A stretch of DNA of 64,000 nucleotides, from positions 682,155 to 746,154 of the forward strand of contig NZ_CABJDN010000002.1 in NCBI RefSeq assembly GCF_902364365.1. Direction: 5' to 3'. Below are positions 8,585 through 17,588 of this stretch, in pieces (the first letter of the stretch is position 1; every line of letters starts with the position of its first letter). A program made the position numbers and the translations under genes. The DNA is from Bacteroides intestinalis (lineage in GTDB: Bacteria; Bacteroidota; Bacteroidia; Bacteroidales; Bacteroidaceae). The notes below the pieces were generated by a model that saw only the letters and a program-made list of their open reading frames with translations, searched no databases and was not told the DNA's origin.

Positions 8585-10189
8585 ATGAACACATTTATCA
8601 AAAAACTATTGGTGCTAACAGCGCTATCCTTTCCGTTATTACCTGTACAGAATACGGTAAACGCCCAAAACGGAAACTATATAGATGAAAGTATCTATGA
8701 GAATTTACCTTTCGATATGCCGAAAGTAGAACAACCTGCTTTTCCGGATTATACAGTCAATATTATAGACTTTGGAGCAAAAGGAGATGGTATCGTGTTG
8801 AATACCAAGGCCATCAACGATGCCATCAAAGCGGTAAATGCTAAAGGCGGTGGTAAGGTAGTCATCCCCGAAGGTTTATGGCTGACTGGTCCTATCGAAC
8901 TGTTGAGCAATGTCAATCTGTATACGGAGATGAATGCTCTGATACTGTTTACTGATGATTTTGATGCTTATCCTATCATTGAGACTTCTTTCGAAGGATT
9001 AAATACACGTCGTTGTCAATCTCCTATTTCTGCCTGGAATGCAGAAAACATAGCCATTACAGGAAATGGTGTATTCGATGGTTCAGGTGATAGCTGGCGC
9101 CCGGTAAAGAAGGGTAAACTAACTTCCAGTCAATGGAATAGCCTGGTTAGTTCTGGTGGAGTAGTCGATGAAGCAGGTAGTATCTGGTACCCTACTGCAG
9201 GTGCACTGAAGGGCGCTATGGCTACCAAGGACTTCAATAATCCCGAAGGCATTGAAACAGATGAAGAATGGAATGAGATTCGTCCATGGTTGCGTCCGGT
9301 ATTACTGAATATCGTTAAGAGCAAAAAGGTATTATTGGAAGGTGTTACTTTCAAAAACTCCCCCAGCTGGTGTCTGCATCCGCTATCCTGCGAACATATC
9401 ACCATCCATAATGTGAAGGTATTCAATCCCTGGTATTCCCAGAACGGAGATGCTCTGGACTTGGAATCATGCAAGAATGCATTGATTATCAACAATATCT
9501 TTGATGCCGGTGACGATGCGATCTGCATCAAGTCGGGAAAAGACGAAGACGGTCGCAAACGTGGCGAGCCTTGCCAGAATGTGATTGTTAAGAACAATAC
9601 CGTATTGCATGGTCACGGTGGTTTCGTCGTAGGAAGTGAAATGTCCGGTGGCGTAAAGAATGTCTATGTAACTGACTGCACATTCCTCGGCACAGACGTA
9701 GGGTTACGTTTTAAGAGTACTCGCGGACGCGGTGGCGTAGTGGAAGGTATTTACATCCACAACATTAATATGATTGACATTCCTCACGAAGCACTGTTGT
9801 TCGACCTTTTCTATGGAGGTAAAGGTGCGGGAGAAGAATCAGAAGAGGATCTGGAAGGAAGAATGAAATCATCGATTCCGGCTGTTACAGAGGAGACTCC
9901 TGCTTTCCGTGATATTCATATTACGAATGTTACCTGTAAAGGTGCCGGACGTGCTATGTTCTTCAATGGACTGCCCGAAATGCCTATCCGCAATGTACAT
10001 GTAAAAAACGTTGTAGTTACAGATGCCAAACAAGGTATCGTCATCAGTCAGGCTGAAAATGTATCTATCGAAAATGTAAAGATAGAGACTAAAGGTACAC
10101 CCTTGCAGGTACAGAAAGCCAAAGGCCTGAAAGTAAACGGAAAGACATACAATAACTCTGCGGCTAAAGCTCTGAATATAGATTTATAA
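8585..10189 (+). CDS. glycoside hydrolase family 28, polygalacturonase-like
   Basis: GH28 enzymes hydrolyse alpha-1,4-galacturonosyl bonds in pectin by inversion. The 534-residue protein has a signal peptide ending near VNAQ and then a right-handed beta-helix. The catalytic aspartates are visible as Asp289 in NGDALD and the pair Asp310-Asp311 in GDDAICIKSG, with the normal 21-residue spacing. His344 in GHGGF and the RFK segment near residue 377 complete the site. It opens the plus-strand pectin locus. Exo versus endo action, and polygalacturonase versus rhamnogalacturonan hydrolase, cannot be settled here. The start gives a good signal peptide. Confidence 0.92.
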   Translation: MNTFIKKLLVLTALSFPLLPVQNTVNAQNGNYIDESIYENLPFDMPKVEQPAFPDYTVNIIDFGAKGDGIVLNTKAINDAIKAVNAKGGGKVVIPEGLWLTGPIELLSNVNLYTEMNALILFTDDFDAYPIIETSFEGLNTRRCQSPISAWNAENIAITGNGVFDGSGDSWRPVKKGKLTSSQWNSLVSSGGVVDEAGSIWYPTAGALKGAMATKDFNNPEGIETDEEWNEIRPWLRPVLLNIVKSKKVLLEGVTFKNSPSWCLHPLSCEHITIHNVKVFNPWYSQNGDALDLESCKNALIINNIFDAGDDAICIKSGKDEDGRKRGEPCQNVIVKNNTVLHGHGGFVVGSEMSGGVKNVYVTDCTFLGTDVGLRFKSTRGRGGVVEGIYIHNINMIDIPHEALLFDLFYGGKGAGEESEEDLEGRMKSSIPAVTEETPAFRDIHITNVTCKGAGRAMFFNGLPEMPIRNVHVKNVVVTDAKQGIVISQAENVSIENVKIETKGTPLQVQKAKGLKVNGKTYNNSAAKALNIDL

Positions 10190-10199
10190 ACATAGGTAA

Positions 10200-10297
10200 G
10201 CGGACGACGCGGATAAAGCGGATGAACGCGGATTTAAAAGGCTACGCTATAATATTGATAAAAGTCTGCGTTCGTCTGCCTTATCCGCGTCGTCTGC
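10200..10297. repeat. 33-bp imperfect inverted repeat downstream of GH28
   Basis: The arms 10200-10232 and 10265-10297 are near-perfect reverse complements around a 32-base loop, built from CGGACGACGCGGAT-type words. The transcript would fold into a long GC-rich hairpin right after the GH28 stop, which could end or stabilise the mRNA. The left arm and following bases (10209-10243) resemble 14477-14512 inside the palindromic element upstream of GH95. Confidence 0.75.
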
Positions 10298-10404
10298 ATT
10301 TCCTTGCATCTCCGGTGTGTAGAGGAATTATCCGAAACCAATCATTCCCCCAAAGCCAGTAGTATTTATATCAAAATAAAAAAGGATTTACGCGAGGTTT
10401 CCAC

Positions 10405-10412
10405 TAATTTTG
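10405..10412 (+). promoter_or_regulatory. -7 box before the DUF4861 gene
   Basis: TAATTTTG matches TAnnTTTG and ends 28 bases before the ATG at 10441. No matching -33 TTTG is visible, so activation by a regulator may be needed. Confidence 0.4.
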
Positions 10413-10440
10413 TAGCAAATTAGTTATATACTTAAAAACC

Positions 10441-11661
10441 ATGAAGAAGAAAATCTTTACAGCATTGCTATTATTGTGTACTCTCTCGGTAGCAGCAGAG
10501 GCACAAGAGACAGAAAAGAGTTTTACAGTGGAAGTAAGCAACACTTGGAACAAGGCAAAAGCAGACGAACCGGTAGTGATCAAACTGAGTGAAATCAATC
10601 CCCAGTTTCGTGTACGCTCGGCTGTTGTCATGAACGGTAATGAAGAAATCCCCTCGCAACTGGATGACCTGAACGGCGACCGCCGCCCGGACGAACTGGC
10701 ATTCCTCGTTGACCTGCCTGCCAAAGGTAAAAAGACGCTGACCGTTACCTTATCTTCCGCCCAAAGCGACAAGACTTATCCGGCCCGCGTATATGCAGAA
10801 ATGCTGGTCAGCGACAAAAGAGGAAAGCATGTGCCTGTACAGTCGGTAACCATCCCAGGCACCAGCAACATTTACAACCAAATGCACCACCACGGTCCGG
10901 CTTTCGAATCCGAACTGGTGGCATACCGCCTGTATTTCGACCATAAACAGACTGTTGACATCTATGGTAAATTCAACAAAGGTTTTGAAATCAAAGAATC
11001 ACAATTCTACCCAACCGACGAACAACTGGCACGCGGCTTTGGTGATGATGTCCTTATGGTAGGAGGCAGTTGTGGTGTAGGTGCACTGAAAGGTTGGGAC
11101 GGCAAAAAAGCTACCCATATCACCCCCGTCGCCACACTCACTGAGCGTATCATCGCCTATGGCCCGGTGCGCACGATCTCCGAAATTGAAGTAGCCGACT
11201 GGCAGTATCAGGGTTCGGAACTGAATATGACGAACCGCTATACCCTTTACGGCGGACACCGCGATGTATTCGTAGAAACATTCTTTGAAGAACCGTTGAA
11301 GGACGAAGTCTTCTGCACAGGTGTGGTAGATATCAAAGGCTCCATATCTTACTCCGACCACAAAGGTCTGATAGGTTGCTGGGGAACTGACTGGCCGGTG
11401 AATGACACCGTAAAGTATGCCAAAGAAACCGTAGGCCTGGCCACATACATCCCCCAGAAATATGTAAAGGATGAAGTGAAAGATAAAGCTAATTATCTGT
11501 ACACCATCAGCGCCAAAGGTAACAGCTATTTCACACACAACATCACTTTTACTTCCATGAAGGAAACCTTCGGATATAAAACACCCGAAGCTTGGTTTGC
11601 CTACATCCGCGAGTGGAAGGACGAGCTGGAACATCCGGCAGTGGTGAAAGTGAAAAAGTGA
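10441..11661 (+). CDS. secreted DUF4861-like protein
   Basis: The 406-residue product has a signal peptide ending at AEAQ and looks like a DUF4861 family protein of beta-sandwich character. It is rich in aromatic, His and acidic residues. Notable segments are YNQMHHHGPAFESELVAYRLYF near residue 140, GGSCGVGALKGWDG near 210 and NRYTLYGGHRDVF near 265. No enzyme function is established to my knowledge. DUF4861 genes often occur in uronic-acid polysaccharide loci, and here it lies between GH28 and GH43, so a role on pectin fragments in the periplasm or at the cell surface is inferred. It probably shares a transcript with the GH43 gene 36 bases downstream. Confidence 0.8.
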   Translation: MKKKIFTALLLLCTLSVAAEAQETEKSFTVEVSNTWNKAKADEPVVIKLSEINPQFRVRSAVVMNGNEEIPSQLDDLNGDRRPDELAFLVDLPAKGKKTLTVTLSSAQSDKTYPARVYAEMLVSDKRGKHVPVQSVTIPGTSNIYNQMHHHGPAFESELVAYRLYFDHKQTVDIYGKFNKGFEIKESQFYPTDEQLARGFGDDVLMVGGSCGVGALKGWDGKKATHITPVATLTERIIAYGPVRTISEIEVADWQYQGSELNMTNRYTLYGGHRDVFVETFFEEPLKDEVFCTGVVDIKGSISYSDHKGLIGCWGTDWPVNDTVKYAKETVGLATYIPQKYVKDEVKDKANYLYTISAKGNSYFTHNITFTSMKETFGYKTPEAWFAYIREWKDELEHPAVVKVKK

Positions 11662-11697
11662 TAAATAACCAATCACTAATAACTAATCACTAAAAAC

Positions 11698-13377
11698 ATG
11701 AAAGCAAGAAAGACCCTAATGAGTCTCTGTCTGTTGCTCGCCTTGCCACTGGCGGCACAGCAAAAGAACTATGTTTCCGAAGTATGGGTAGCCGACCAAG
11801 GAAACGGTAAGTACAAGAACCCGGTACTCTATGCAGACTATTCCGACCCGGATGCCTGCCGTGTAGGAGATGATTTCTACATGACATCTTCCAGTTTCAA
11901 CTGTCTGCCCGGACTTCAGATACTTCACTCCAAAGATTTGGTGAACTGGAGTATCATTGGTGCTGCCGTACCCTATGCACTGCCACCTATTGAAACTCCC
12001 GAACGTCCCGAACACGGTAACCGCGTATGGGCGCCCGCCATCCGTCATCACAACGGGGAGTTTTACATCTTCTGGGGAGATCCCGATCAGGGTGCTTTCA
12101 TGGTGAAAGCCAAAGACCCGAAAGGTCCGTGGACCGAGCCTGTACTGGTGAAGCCGGGAAAAGGTATCATCGACACTTGCCCATTCTGGGACGAGGACGG
12201 TAAAGTATACATGGTACACGCTTATGCAGGCAGCCGCGCCGAATTGAAGAGTGTGATCACCATTTGCGAACTGAATGCCGAGGCAACTAAAGCCATTACC
12301 CCGTCGCGCATTGTATTCGACGGTCATGAAGCACACCAGACTTGTGAAGGTCCGAAGTTCTACAAACGTAACGGATATTATTATATCTTCCATCCGGCAG
12401 GCGGCGTACCCACAGGCTGGCAGGTAGTTCTGCGTTCCAAAAACGTATACGGCCCGTACGAATGGAAAACAGTGCTGGCACAAGGTGATAGCCCTGTCAA
12501 CGGTCCTCACCAGGGTGCATGGGTAGATACTCCGACCGGAGAAGACTGGTTCCTGCACTTCCAGGATGTAGGTGCTTATGGCCGCTTGGTACATCTGCAA
12601 CCGATGAAGTGGGTAAATGACTGGCCCGTAATCGGCATTGATAAAGACGGTGACGGTTGTGGTGAACCTGTAATGACTTACAAGAAACCGAATGTAGGCA
12701 AGACATATCCTATCTGTACTCCACAGGAAAGTGACGAATTTGATGGATACACTTTGTCACCACAGTGGCAATGGCATGCTAATATCAATGAGAAATGGGC
12801 ATATTATGCCGGTGATCAGAGTATGATCCGTCTTTATTCTTACCCCGTTGTAAAGGAATACAAGAACCTGTTTGATGTAGCCAATCTGCTATTACAAAAA
12901 GCTCCTGCACCTAACTTCACCGCTACTATGAAGCTGACCTTCAAACCGGTAGAGAAATATAAAGGTGAACGTACCGGACTGGTAGTAATGGGTATGGATT
13001 ACGCCGGATTGATCCTTGAGAATACGGATAAAGGTCTGGTACTCTCACAAGTATCCTGCCTGAAGGCTGACAAGGGCACACCGGAAGAAGTAAACGGTAC
13101 AGTAGACCTGACTGATAACACAATTTACCTGAAAGTAAAATTCACCAGCGACGGCAAAAAGATTTCCAAGAGCGAAGGTGGACACGACCTGTTGGTAATG
13201 TGCGACTTCAGTTACAGCCTCGACGGTAAGAAATACCAGTCACTTGGCAAACCGTTCCAAGCAAGAGAAGGCAAATGGATCGGTGTTAAAGTAGGTACTT
13301 TCTGTACACGTCCGGCAATTACGACCAATGATGGCGGATGGTCGGATGTAGACTGGTTCCGTATCACAAAGAAATAA
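11698..13377 (+). CDS. glycoside hydrolase family 43 with C-terminal beta-sandwich
   Basis: GH43 enzymes are inverting arabinofuranosidases, xylosidases or arabinanases. The 559-residue protein has a signal peptide, a five-blade propeller over about residues 35-340, and a GH43_C2-like beta-sandwich from about 345. The three acidic residues can be placed. The base is Asp50 in SDPD, the pKa modulator Asp159 in IIDTCPF, and the acid Glu217 in CEGPKF. In a pectin locus it probably removes arabinose from RG-I side chains or xylose from xylogalacturonan. The subfamily cannot be fixed from sequence alone. A terminator follows at 13404. Confidence 0.92.
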   Translation: MKARKTLMSLCLLLALPLAAQQKNYVSEVWVADQGNGKYKNPVLYADYSDPDACRVGDDFYMTSSSFNCLPGLQILHSKDLVNWSIIGAAVPYALPPIETPERPEHGNRVWAPAIRHHNGEFYIFWGDPDQGAFMVKAKDPKGPWTEPVLVKPGKGIIDTCPFWDEDGKVYMVHAYAGSRAELKSVITICELNAEATKAITPSRIVFDGHEAHQTCEGPKFYKRNGYYYIFHPAGGVPTGWQVVLRSKNVYGPYEWKTVLAQGDSPVNGPHQGAWVDTPTGEDWFLHFQDVGAYGRLVHLQPMKWVNDWPVIGIDKDGDGCGEPVMTYKKPNVGKTYPICTPQESDEFDGYTLSPQWQWHANINEKWAYYAGDQSMIRLYSYPVVKEYKNLFDVANLLLQKAPAPNFTATMKLTFKPVEKYKGERTGLVVMGMDYAGLILENTDKGLVLSQVSCLKADKGTPEEVNGTVDLTDNTIYLKVKFTSDGKKISKSEGGHDLLVMCDFSYSLDGKKYQSLGKPFQAREGKWIGVKVGTFCTRPAITTNDGGWSDVDWFRITKK

Positions 13378-13403
13378 TAATCGGCTCTTTAGCTAATCAA
13401 TCT

Positions 13404-13446
13404 ATTCCTCCTTATTGAAACTTTGTTTTCAGTAAGGAGGAATTTT
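13404..13446 (+). terminator. Rho-independent terminator after GH43
   Basis: ATTCCTCCTTA (13404-13414) pairs perfectly with TAAGGAGGAAT (13433-13443), and TTTT follows. An inner TTGAAA/TTTTCA pairing extends the stem. Confidence 0.8.
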
Positions 13447-13525
13447 CATTTCCACTCTGTTTTACATTCACCGCAGTCTATACCGTAACACTTATGCAGC
13501 TAATTATCATAGCGTTGCATTTACA

Positions 13526-13701
13526 TTCCATTTACCACATAATGTAACGGCTTTTACCGCAGGATGTAACGCTCTTTACCCCGGGATGTAACGCTCTTTA
13601 CCCCGGGATGTAACGACCTTTACCTCGGTATGTAAATGGAGTTACCGTGTGGGGTTAACAAAGTTATACTGTAAGGTAACCTAAGTTCCCCTGTAGGGTT
13701 A
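13526..13701. repeat. eight-unit 22-bp tandem array
   Basis: Eight consecutive units of 22 bp (one of 23, one of 21) run without spacers. The best units read TTTACC-n-C-n-GGATGTAA with five variable leading bases. Units 3 and 4 (13570-13591 and 13592-13613) are identical, and similarity decays outwards. Each core has dyad symmetry (TTAC around CCCGGG to GTAA). The array ends about 45 bp before the -7 box of the HAD gene. Confidence 0.85.
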
Positions 13702-13745
13702 CCGTCTTTTGATCTGTATCAACAGATTGTTTGAACGAAATGTCG

Positions 13746-13753
13746 TATCTTTG
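13746..13753 (+). promoter_or_regulatory. -7 box of the HAD phosphatase gene
   Basis: TATCTTTG ends 22 bases before the ATG at 13776. TTTG at 13730 is only 12 bases away and does not fit the usual 19-21 base spacing, so the -33 element is weak or absent. Confidence 0.5.
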
Positions 13754-13775
13754 TGTTCATTAACGAAAAAGAAGT

Positions 13776-14429
13776 ATGAAGAAATTAGTAATATTCGATT
13801 TAGACGGAACCCTACTAAACACCATCGCCGATTTGGCACAAAGTACAAACCATGCATTAGCAGCATTAGGATACCCCACCCACAAAGAAGAAGAATACAA
13901 CTTTATGGTTGGCAACGGCATCAATAAGCTGTTTGAACGCGCTTTGCCCGAAGGGGAGAAAACGGAAGAGAATGTTTTGCGTGTACGGAAAGAATTTGTC
14001 CCTTATTACGACCAGCATAATGCCGACAAGAGTCGTCCTTACCCCGGCATTACGGAACTTTTGGACGAACTGCAAGCCAAAGGTTTGCAAGTGGCCGTTG
14101 CTTCAAACAAGTACCAAGCGGCTACCGAAAAACTTATTGCCCACTATTTCCCCAATATCCGCTTTACCGCTGTATTCGGCCAACGTGAAGGTGTCAATGT
14201 GAAACCTGACCCTACCGTGGTATATGATATCCTGAAGATAGCACAGATTTCCAAAGAAGATGTTCTCTACGTAGGAGATTCCGGTGTGGATATGCAGACT
14301 GCCATTCATGCGGAAGTGACTTCCTGCGGTGTAACCTGGGGATTCCGCCCGCGTGCCGAACTGGAAACTTTCCACCCAAATTATATTATAGATAAAGCTG
14401 AAGAGGTTTTGGAAATAGTTTTTAGATAA
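13776..14429 (+). CDS. HAD-superfamily phosphatase, phosphoglycolate phosphatase-like
   Basis: The 217-residue cytoplasmic protein has all four HAD motifs: nucleophile Asp8 with Asp10 in FDLDGTLLNT, VASNK as motif II, KPDP as motif III and VGDSGVD as motif IV. A helical cap at about residues 15-85 marks the Gph/PGMB type. Such enzymes remove phosphate from 2-phosphoglycolate, sugar phosphates or nucleotides. The substrate is not visible. It lacks a signal peptide and has its own promoter. It sits between two secreted glycosidases, flanked by a 22-bp array and a palindromic element, so it looks independent of the pectin pathway. Confidence 0.88.
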   Translation: MKKLVIFDLDGTLLNTIADLAQSTNHALAALGYPTHKEEEYNFMVGNGINKLFERALPEGEKTEENVLRVRKEFVPYYDQHNADKSRPYPGITELLDELQAKGLQVAVASNKYQAATEKLIAHYFPNIRFTAVFGQREGVNVKPDPTVVYDILKIAQISKEDVLYVGDSGVDMQTAIHAEVTSCGVTWGFRPRAELETFHPNYIIDKAEEVLEIVFR

Positions 14430-14459
14430 GAGGGGAGCTATATTCGTTTCTATATGGTT

Positions 14460-14727
14460 ATGAGCTAAATTGATACGCGGACAAGGCGGACGAACGCGGA
14501 TTTTATAAGGCTGAAAGCCTGAGATTACATAGCGTAGGGCAACGCCCTACGTGATTATGTATATCTCTATTTAAGCCCTGAAAGGGCGCAATCAAGCATA
14601 CACGCTTTATCTCGCCCTTTCAGGGCTCAAAAATGGGGATGTATATTACGTAGGGCGATGCCCTACGCTATATAATGCAAGCCTTTCAGGCTTAAAATTC
14701 AGCCCGATAAATTATCATTTAGCTCAT
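14460..14727. mobile_element. 268-bp MITE-like element of nested palindromes
   Basis: The ends are inverted copies of ATGAGCTAAAT (14460-14470 and 14717-14727). Inside, six hairpins are arranged in mirror order: AGGCT-AGCCT (14508-14520), CGTAGGGC-GCCCTACG (14533-14551), GCCCT-AGGGC (14575-14587), the same word again (14614-14626), CGTAGGGC-GCCCTACG (14649-14667) and AAGCCT-AGGCTT (14679-14693). No ORF is present. No clear target-site duplication is seen. The pattern resembles REP-like or miniature inverted-repeat elements. Confidence 0.7.
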
Positions 14728-14833
14728 TATTGTGCCGTATTGCGTCATTTTTACTCCTTTTTAGCCAATTATTCCCCCTCAGAATGCCTTAAACTGCCTA
14801 ACATTGCAATCGAAATACTAAAAATGAAAAACA

Positions 14834-17317
14834 ATGATAAAGAAATGGTTATTAGCATGTTTCACAGTTGTTTATGCCGGAACTAATCTACAGGCACAAC
14901 AAGAAGATCAAACCCTCAAACTATGGTACGACAAACCTGCCACGCAATGGGTGGAAGCTCTGCCATTAGGTAACGGACGTATAGGCGCCATGGTTTTCGG
15001 CGATCCGGTACACGAACAGTTCCAGTTGAACGAAGAAACCGTGTGGGGCGGTTCTCCCCACAACAATACCAACCCCAAAGCTAAAGATGCCCTGCCTCGT
15101 ATCCGCCAGCTCATCTTCGAAGGTAAGAACAAAGAAGCACAGGAGCTTTGCGGCCCTACCATTTGCTCGCAATCAGCCAATGGAATGCCTTATCAGACAG
15201 TAGGTTCACTGCATCTGGACTTCGACGGTATCAATGAGTACAATGACTATTACCGCGATCTGGATATAGAAAAGGCAATTGCTACCACCCGCTTCACAGC
15301 CAATGGTGTGACTTATACGCGAGAAGCCTACACCTCCTTCCCCGATCAGGTATTAGTGATCCGGCTGACGGCTTCACAAAAGAGAAGCATCTCATTCACA
15401 GCCAAATACACCACTCCTTATAAAAGTGGTGTGGTACGTTGCATCTCCCCCCGTAAGGAATTGCAATTGAATGGAAAAGCCAACGATCATGAAGGCATTG
15501 AAGGAAAAGTAGAATTTACCGCACTTACCTGTATAGAAAACAACGGTGGAAAGTTGGAAATACTATCAGACAGCACTCTACAGGTAAAAGACGCGAACAG
15601 TGTTGTACTGTATGTTTCCGTCGGAACCAACTTCGTGAATTATAAAGACGTTTCGGGTGATGCCCTCAATAGCGCACAACAGTATCTGAAACAGGTTAAT
15701 AAGAACTACACAAAGAGTAAGGCTTCACATATCAATGCATATCAGAAATACTTCAACCGTGTATCTCTGAACTTGGGAAGTAATGCTCAGATCAATAAAC
15801 CGACAGATGTACGTGTAAAAGAGTTCAGCAGTAGTTTCGATCCGCAGATGGCTGCCTTGTACTTCCAATTCGGACGTTACCTCTTAATATGCAGTTCTCA
15901 ACCGGGTGGACAGGCTGCCAACCTGCAGGGTATCTGGAACTACCAACTACGTGCTCCCTGGGATGGCAAATATACCACTGACATCAACGTTGAAATGAAC
16001 TATTGGCCAGCCGAAAGCACTTCTCTGCCCGAAATGCACGAACCTTTCCTGCAATTAGTGAAAGAAGTAGCCATACAAGGACGTGAAAGCGCAGCCATGT
16101 ACGGTTGTCGCGGCTGGACATTACATCACAACACAGACATCTGGCGCAGCACAGGTGCTGTCGACGGACCAAGTTATGGTGTATGGCCTACCTGCAATGC
16201 CTGGTTCTGCCAGCATCTTTGGGACCGGTATCTATTCTCCGGTGATAAGAACTATCTCTCGGAAGCATATCCTTTGATGCGCGGGGCCTGTGAGTTCTAC
16301 CTCGACTTTTTGGTACGCGAACCGGAAAACAACTGGTTGGTAGTTGCCCCCTCCTACTCTCCGGAAAATAGTCCTGCAGTAAATGGACAACGCACATTTG
16401 TCGTTGTTGCCGGTACCACTATGGACAACCAGATGGTTTACGATCTTTTCTACAACACCATTGCCGCAGCCAAGCTAATGAACGAAACAACCACTTTCAC
16501 CGACAGTCTGCAGACTGTTGTCGACAATTTAGCACCGATGCAGGTAGGCCGTTGGGGGCAGTTACAGGAGTGGATGTACGACTGGGATAATCCTAAAGAT
16601 CGTCATCGCCATATTTCCCATCTCTGGGGACTGTATCCGGGACGCCAGATCAGCGCCTATCATTCCCCTGTTCTGTTTGAAGCAGCCAAGAAGTCTTTGA
16701 TTGGACGTGGTGACCATTCTACGGGCTGGTCGATGGGATGGAAAGTTTGCTTATGGGCTCGTCTGCTGGATGGTAACCATGCTTATAAACTGATTACAGA
16801 CCAACTTCACCCCACCACTGACGAAAAGGGGCAAAATGGTGGCACCTATCCAAACTTGTTCGATGCCCACCCGCCTTTCCAGATTGACGGTAACTTTGGC
16901 TGTGCTGCCGGTATTGCCGAAATGCTGGTTCAAAGCCATGACGGTGCTATCCATCTTCTTCCTGCTCTGCCTGACGTATGGAAAGAAGGAACACTGAAAG
17001 GTATCCGTTGCCGTGGTGGATTTACTGTGAATGAAATGAAGTGGGAAAACGGTAAGTTACAAACCGCCGTTATAACCTCCAATATTGGTGGTACACTCCG
17101 TATCCGCACTCAGACTCCCTTGTATTTGAATGGGGAAAAATTGAGCCCAACTACGCAAGAAGTGTCCGACAACCCACTTTTGCAATCACAGAGCATCCGC
17201 AAGCCATTAATTGCCGCTAATGCTCCAATTTGCATACCGGAATATGCACAGACTTATGTCTATGACATTGAAACAAGTGCAGGCAAAGAGTACATTCTGA
17301 CATCAAAAGAACAATAA
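14834..17317 (+). CDS. glycoside hydrolase family 95, alpha-L-fucosidase or alpha-L-galactosidase
   Basis: GH95 enzymes invert alpha-L-fucosidic or alpha-L-galactosidic bonds. The 827-residue protein has a signal peptide ending near LQAQ, an N-terminal beta-sandwich with the family opening [24 protein letters not shown], an (alpha/alpha)6 barrel and a C-terminal beta domain. The likely general acid is Glu579 in LQEWMYDWD, and the aspartate in IDGNFG is the helper residue. The substrate-binding loop reads [12 protein letters not shown]. The first residue of its NxN pair is Asp383, where I recall Asn in the bifidobacterial enzyme. In pectin the target could be L-galactose or fucose of rhamnogalacturonan II, or fucose on xyloglucan or RG-I. 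Confidence 0.92.
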   Translation: MIKKWLLACFTVVYAGTNLQAQQEDQTLKLWYDKPATQWVEALPLGNGRIGAMVFGDPVHEQFQLNEETVWGGSPHNNTNPKAKDALPRIRQLIFEGKNKEAQELCGPTICSQSANGMPYQTVGSLHLDFDGINEYNDYYRDLDIEKAIATTRFTANGVTYTREAYTSFPDQVLVIRLTASQKRSISFTAKYTTPYKSGVVRCISPRKELQLNGKANDHEGIEGKVEFTALTCIENNGGKLEILSDSTLQVKDANSVVLYVSVGTNFVNYKDVSGDALNSAQQYLKQVNKNYTKSKASHINAYQKYFNRVSLNLGSNAQINKPTDVRVKEFSSSFDPQMAALYFQFGRYLLICSSQPGGQAANLQGIWNYQLRAPWDGKYTTDINVEMNYWPAESTSLPEMHEPFLQLVKEVAIQGRESAAMYGCRGWTLHHNTDIWRSTGAVDGPSYGVWPTCNAWFCQHLWDRYLFSGDKNYLSEAYPLMRGACEFYLDFLVREPENNWLVVAPSYSPENSPAVNGQRTFVVVAGTTMDNQMVYDLFYNTIAAAKLMNETTTFTDSLQTVVDNLAPMQVGRWGQLQEWMYDWDNPKDRHRHISHLWGLYPGRQISAYHSPVLFEAAKKSLIGRGDHSTGWSMGWKVCLWARLLDGNHAYKLITDQLHPTTDEKGQNGGTYPNLFDAHPPFQIDGNFGCAAGIAEMLVQSHDGAIHLLPALPDVWKEGTLKGIRCRGGFTVNEMKWENGKLQTAVITSNIGGTLRIRTQTPLYLNGEKLSPTTQEVSDNPLLQSQSIRKPLIAANAPICIPEYAQTYVYDIETSAGKEYILTSKEQ

Positions 17318-17381
17318 AATAAATAGTTATCAAAAACATAGAGATAGCGACTTAAGTGAGCCGTTCATATGTTAAAGTGTC

Positions 17382-17410
17382 AAGAGGGGAACAATAAATT
17401 CCCCTCTTTT
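17382..17410 (+). terminator. Rho-independent terminator after GH95
   Basis: AAGAGGGGAA (17382-17391) pairs perfectly with TTCCCCTCTT (17399-17408) across a 7-base loop, and Ts follow. SusC therefore has its own promoter. Confidence 0.88.
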
Positions 17411-17518
17411 CTGTTATATAACATCATTTCGATAAGCCACAGAAATAATATATATAGTGAAAAACAAAAATTACCACCCTAAAAACAGATATTACACATT
17501 TATCTTTTTACATCCATA

Positions 17519-17526
17519 TACATTTG
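17519..17526 (+). promoter_or_regulatory. -7 box for the susC-susD operon
   Basis: TACATTTG lies 62 bases before the first susC ATG. The -33 region (ATTTATC near 17498) is off consensus, as expected for a promoter that needs an HTCS activator. Confidence 0.45.
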
Positions 17527-17588
17527 CAGCAAAGAATTAACAGTGTGCACGAACACACTAATGAAAAAAATCATTTTTAATTAATAAC

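Noticed and set aside
13526..13701. Possible CRISPR array
   Set aside because: Units abut directly with no spacers, the period is only 22 bp, and no cas genes are nearby.
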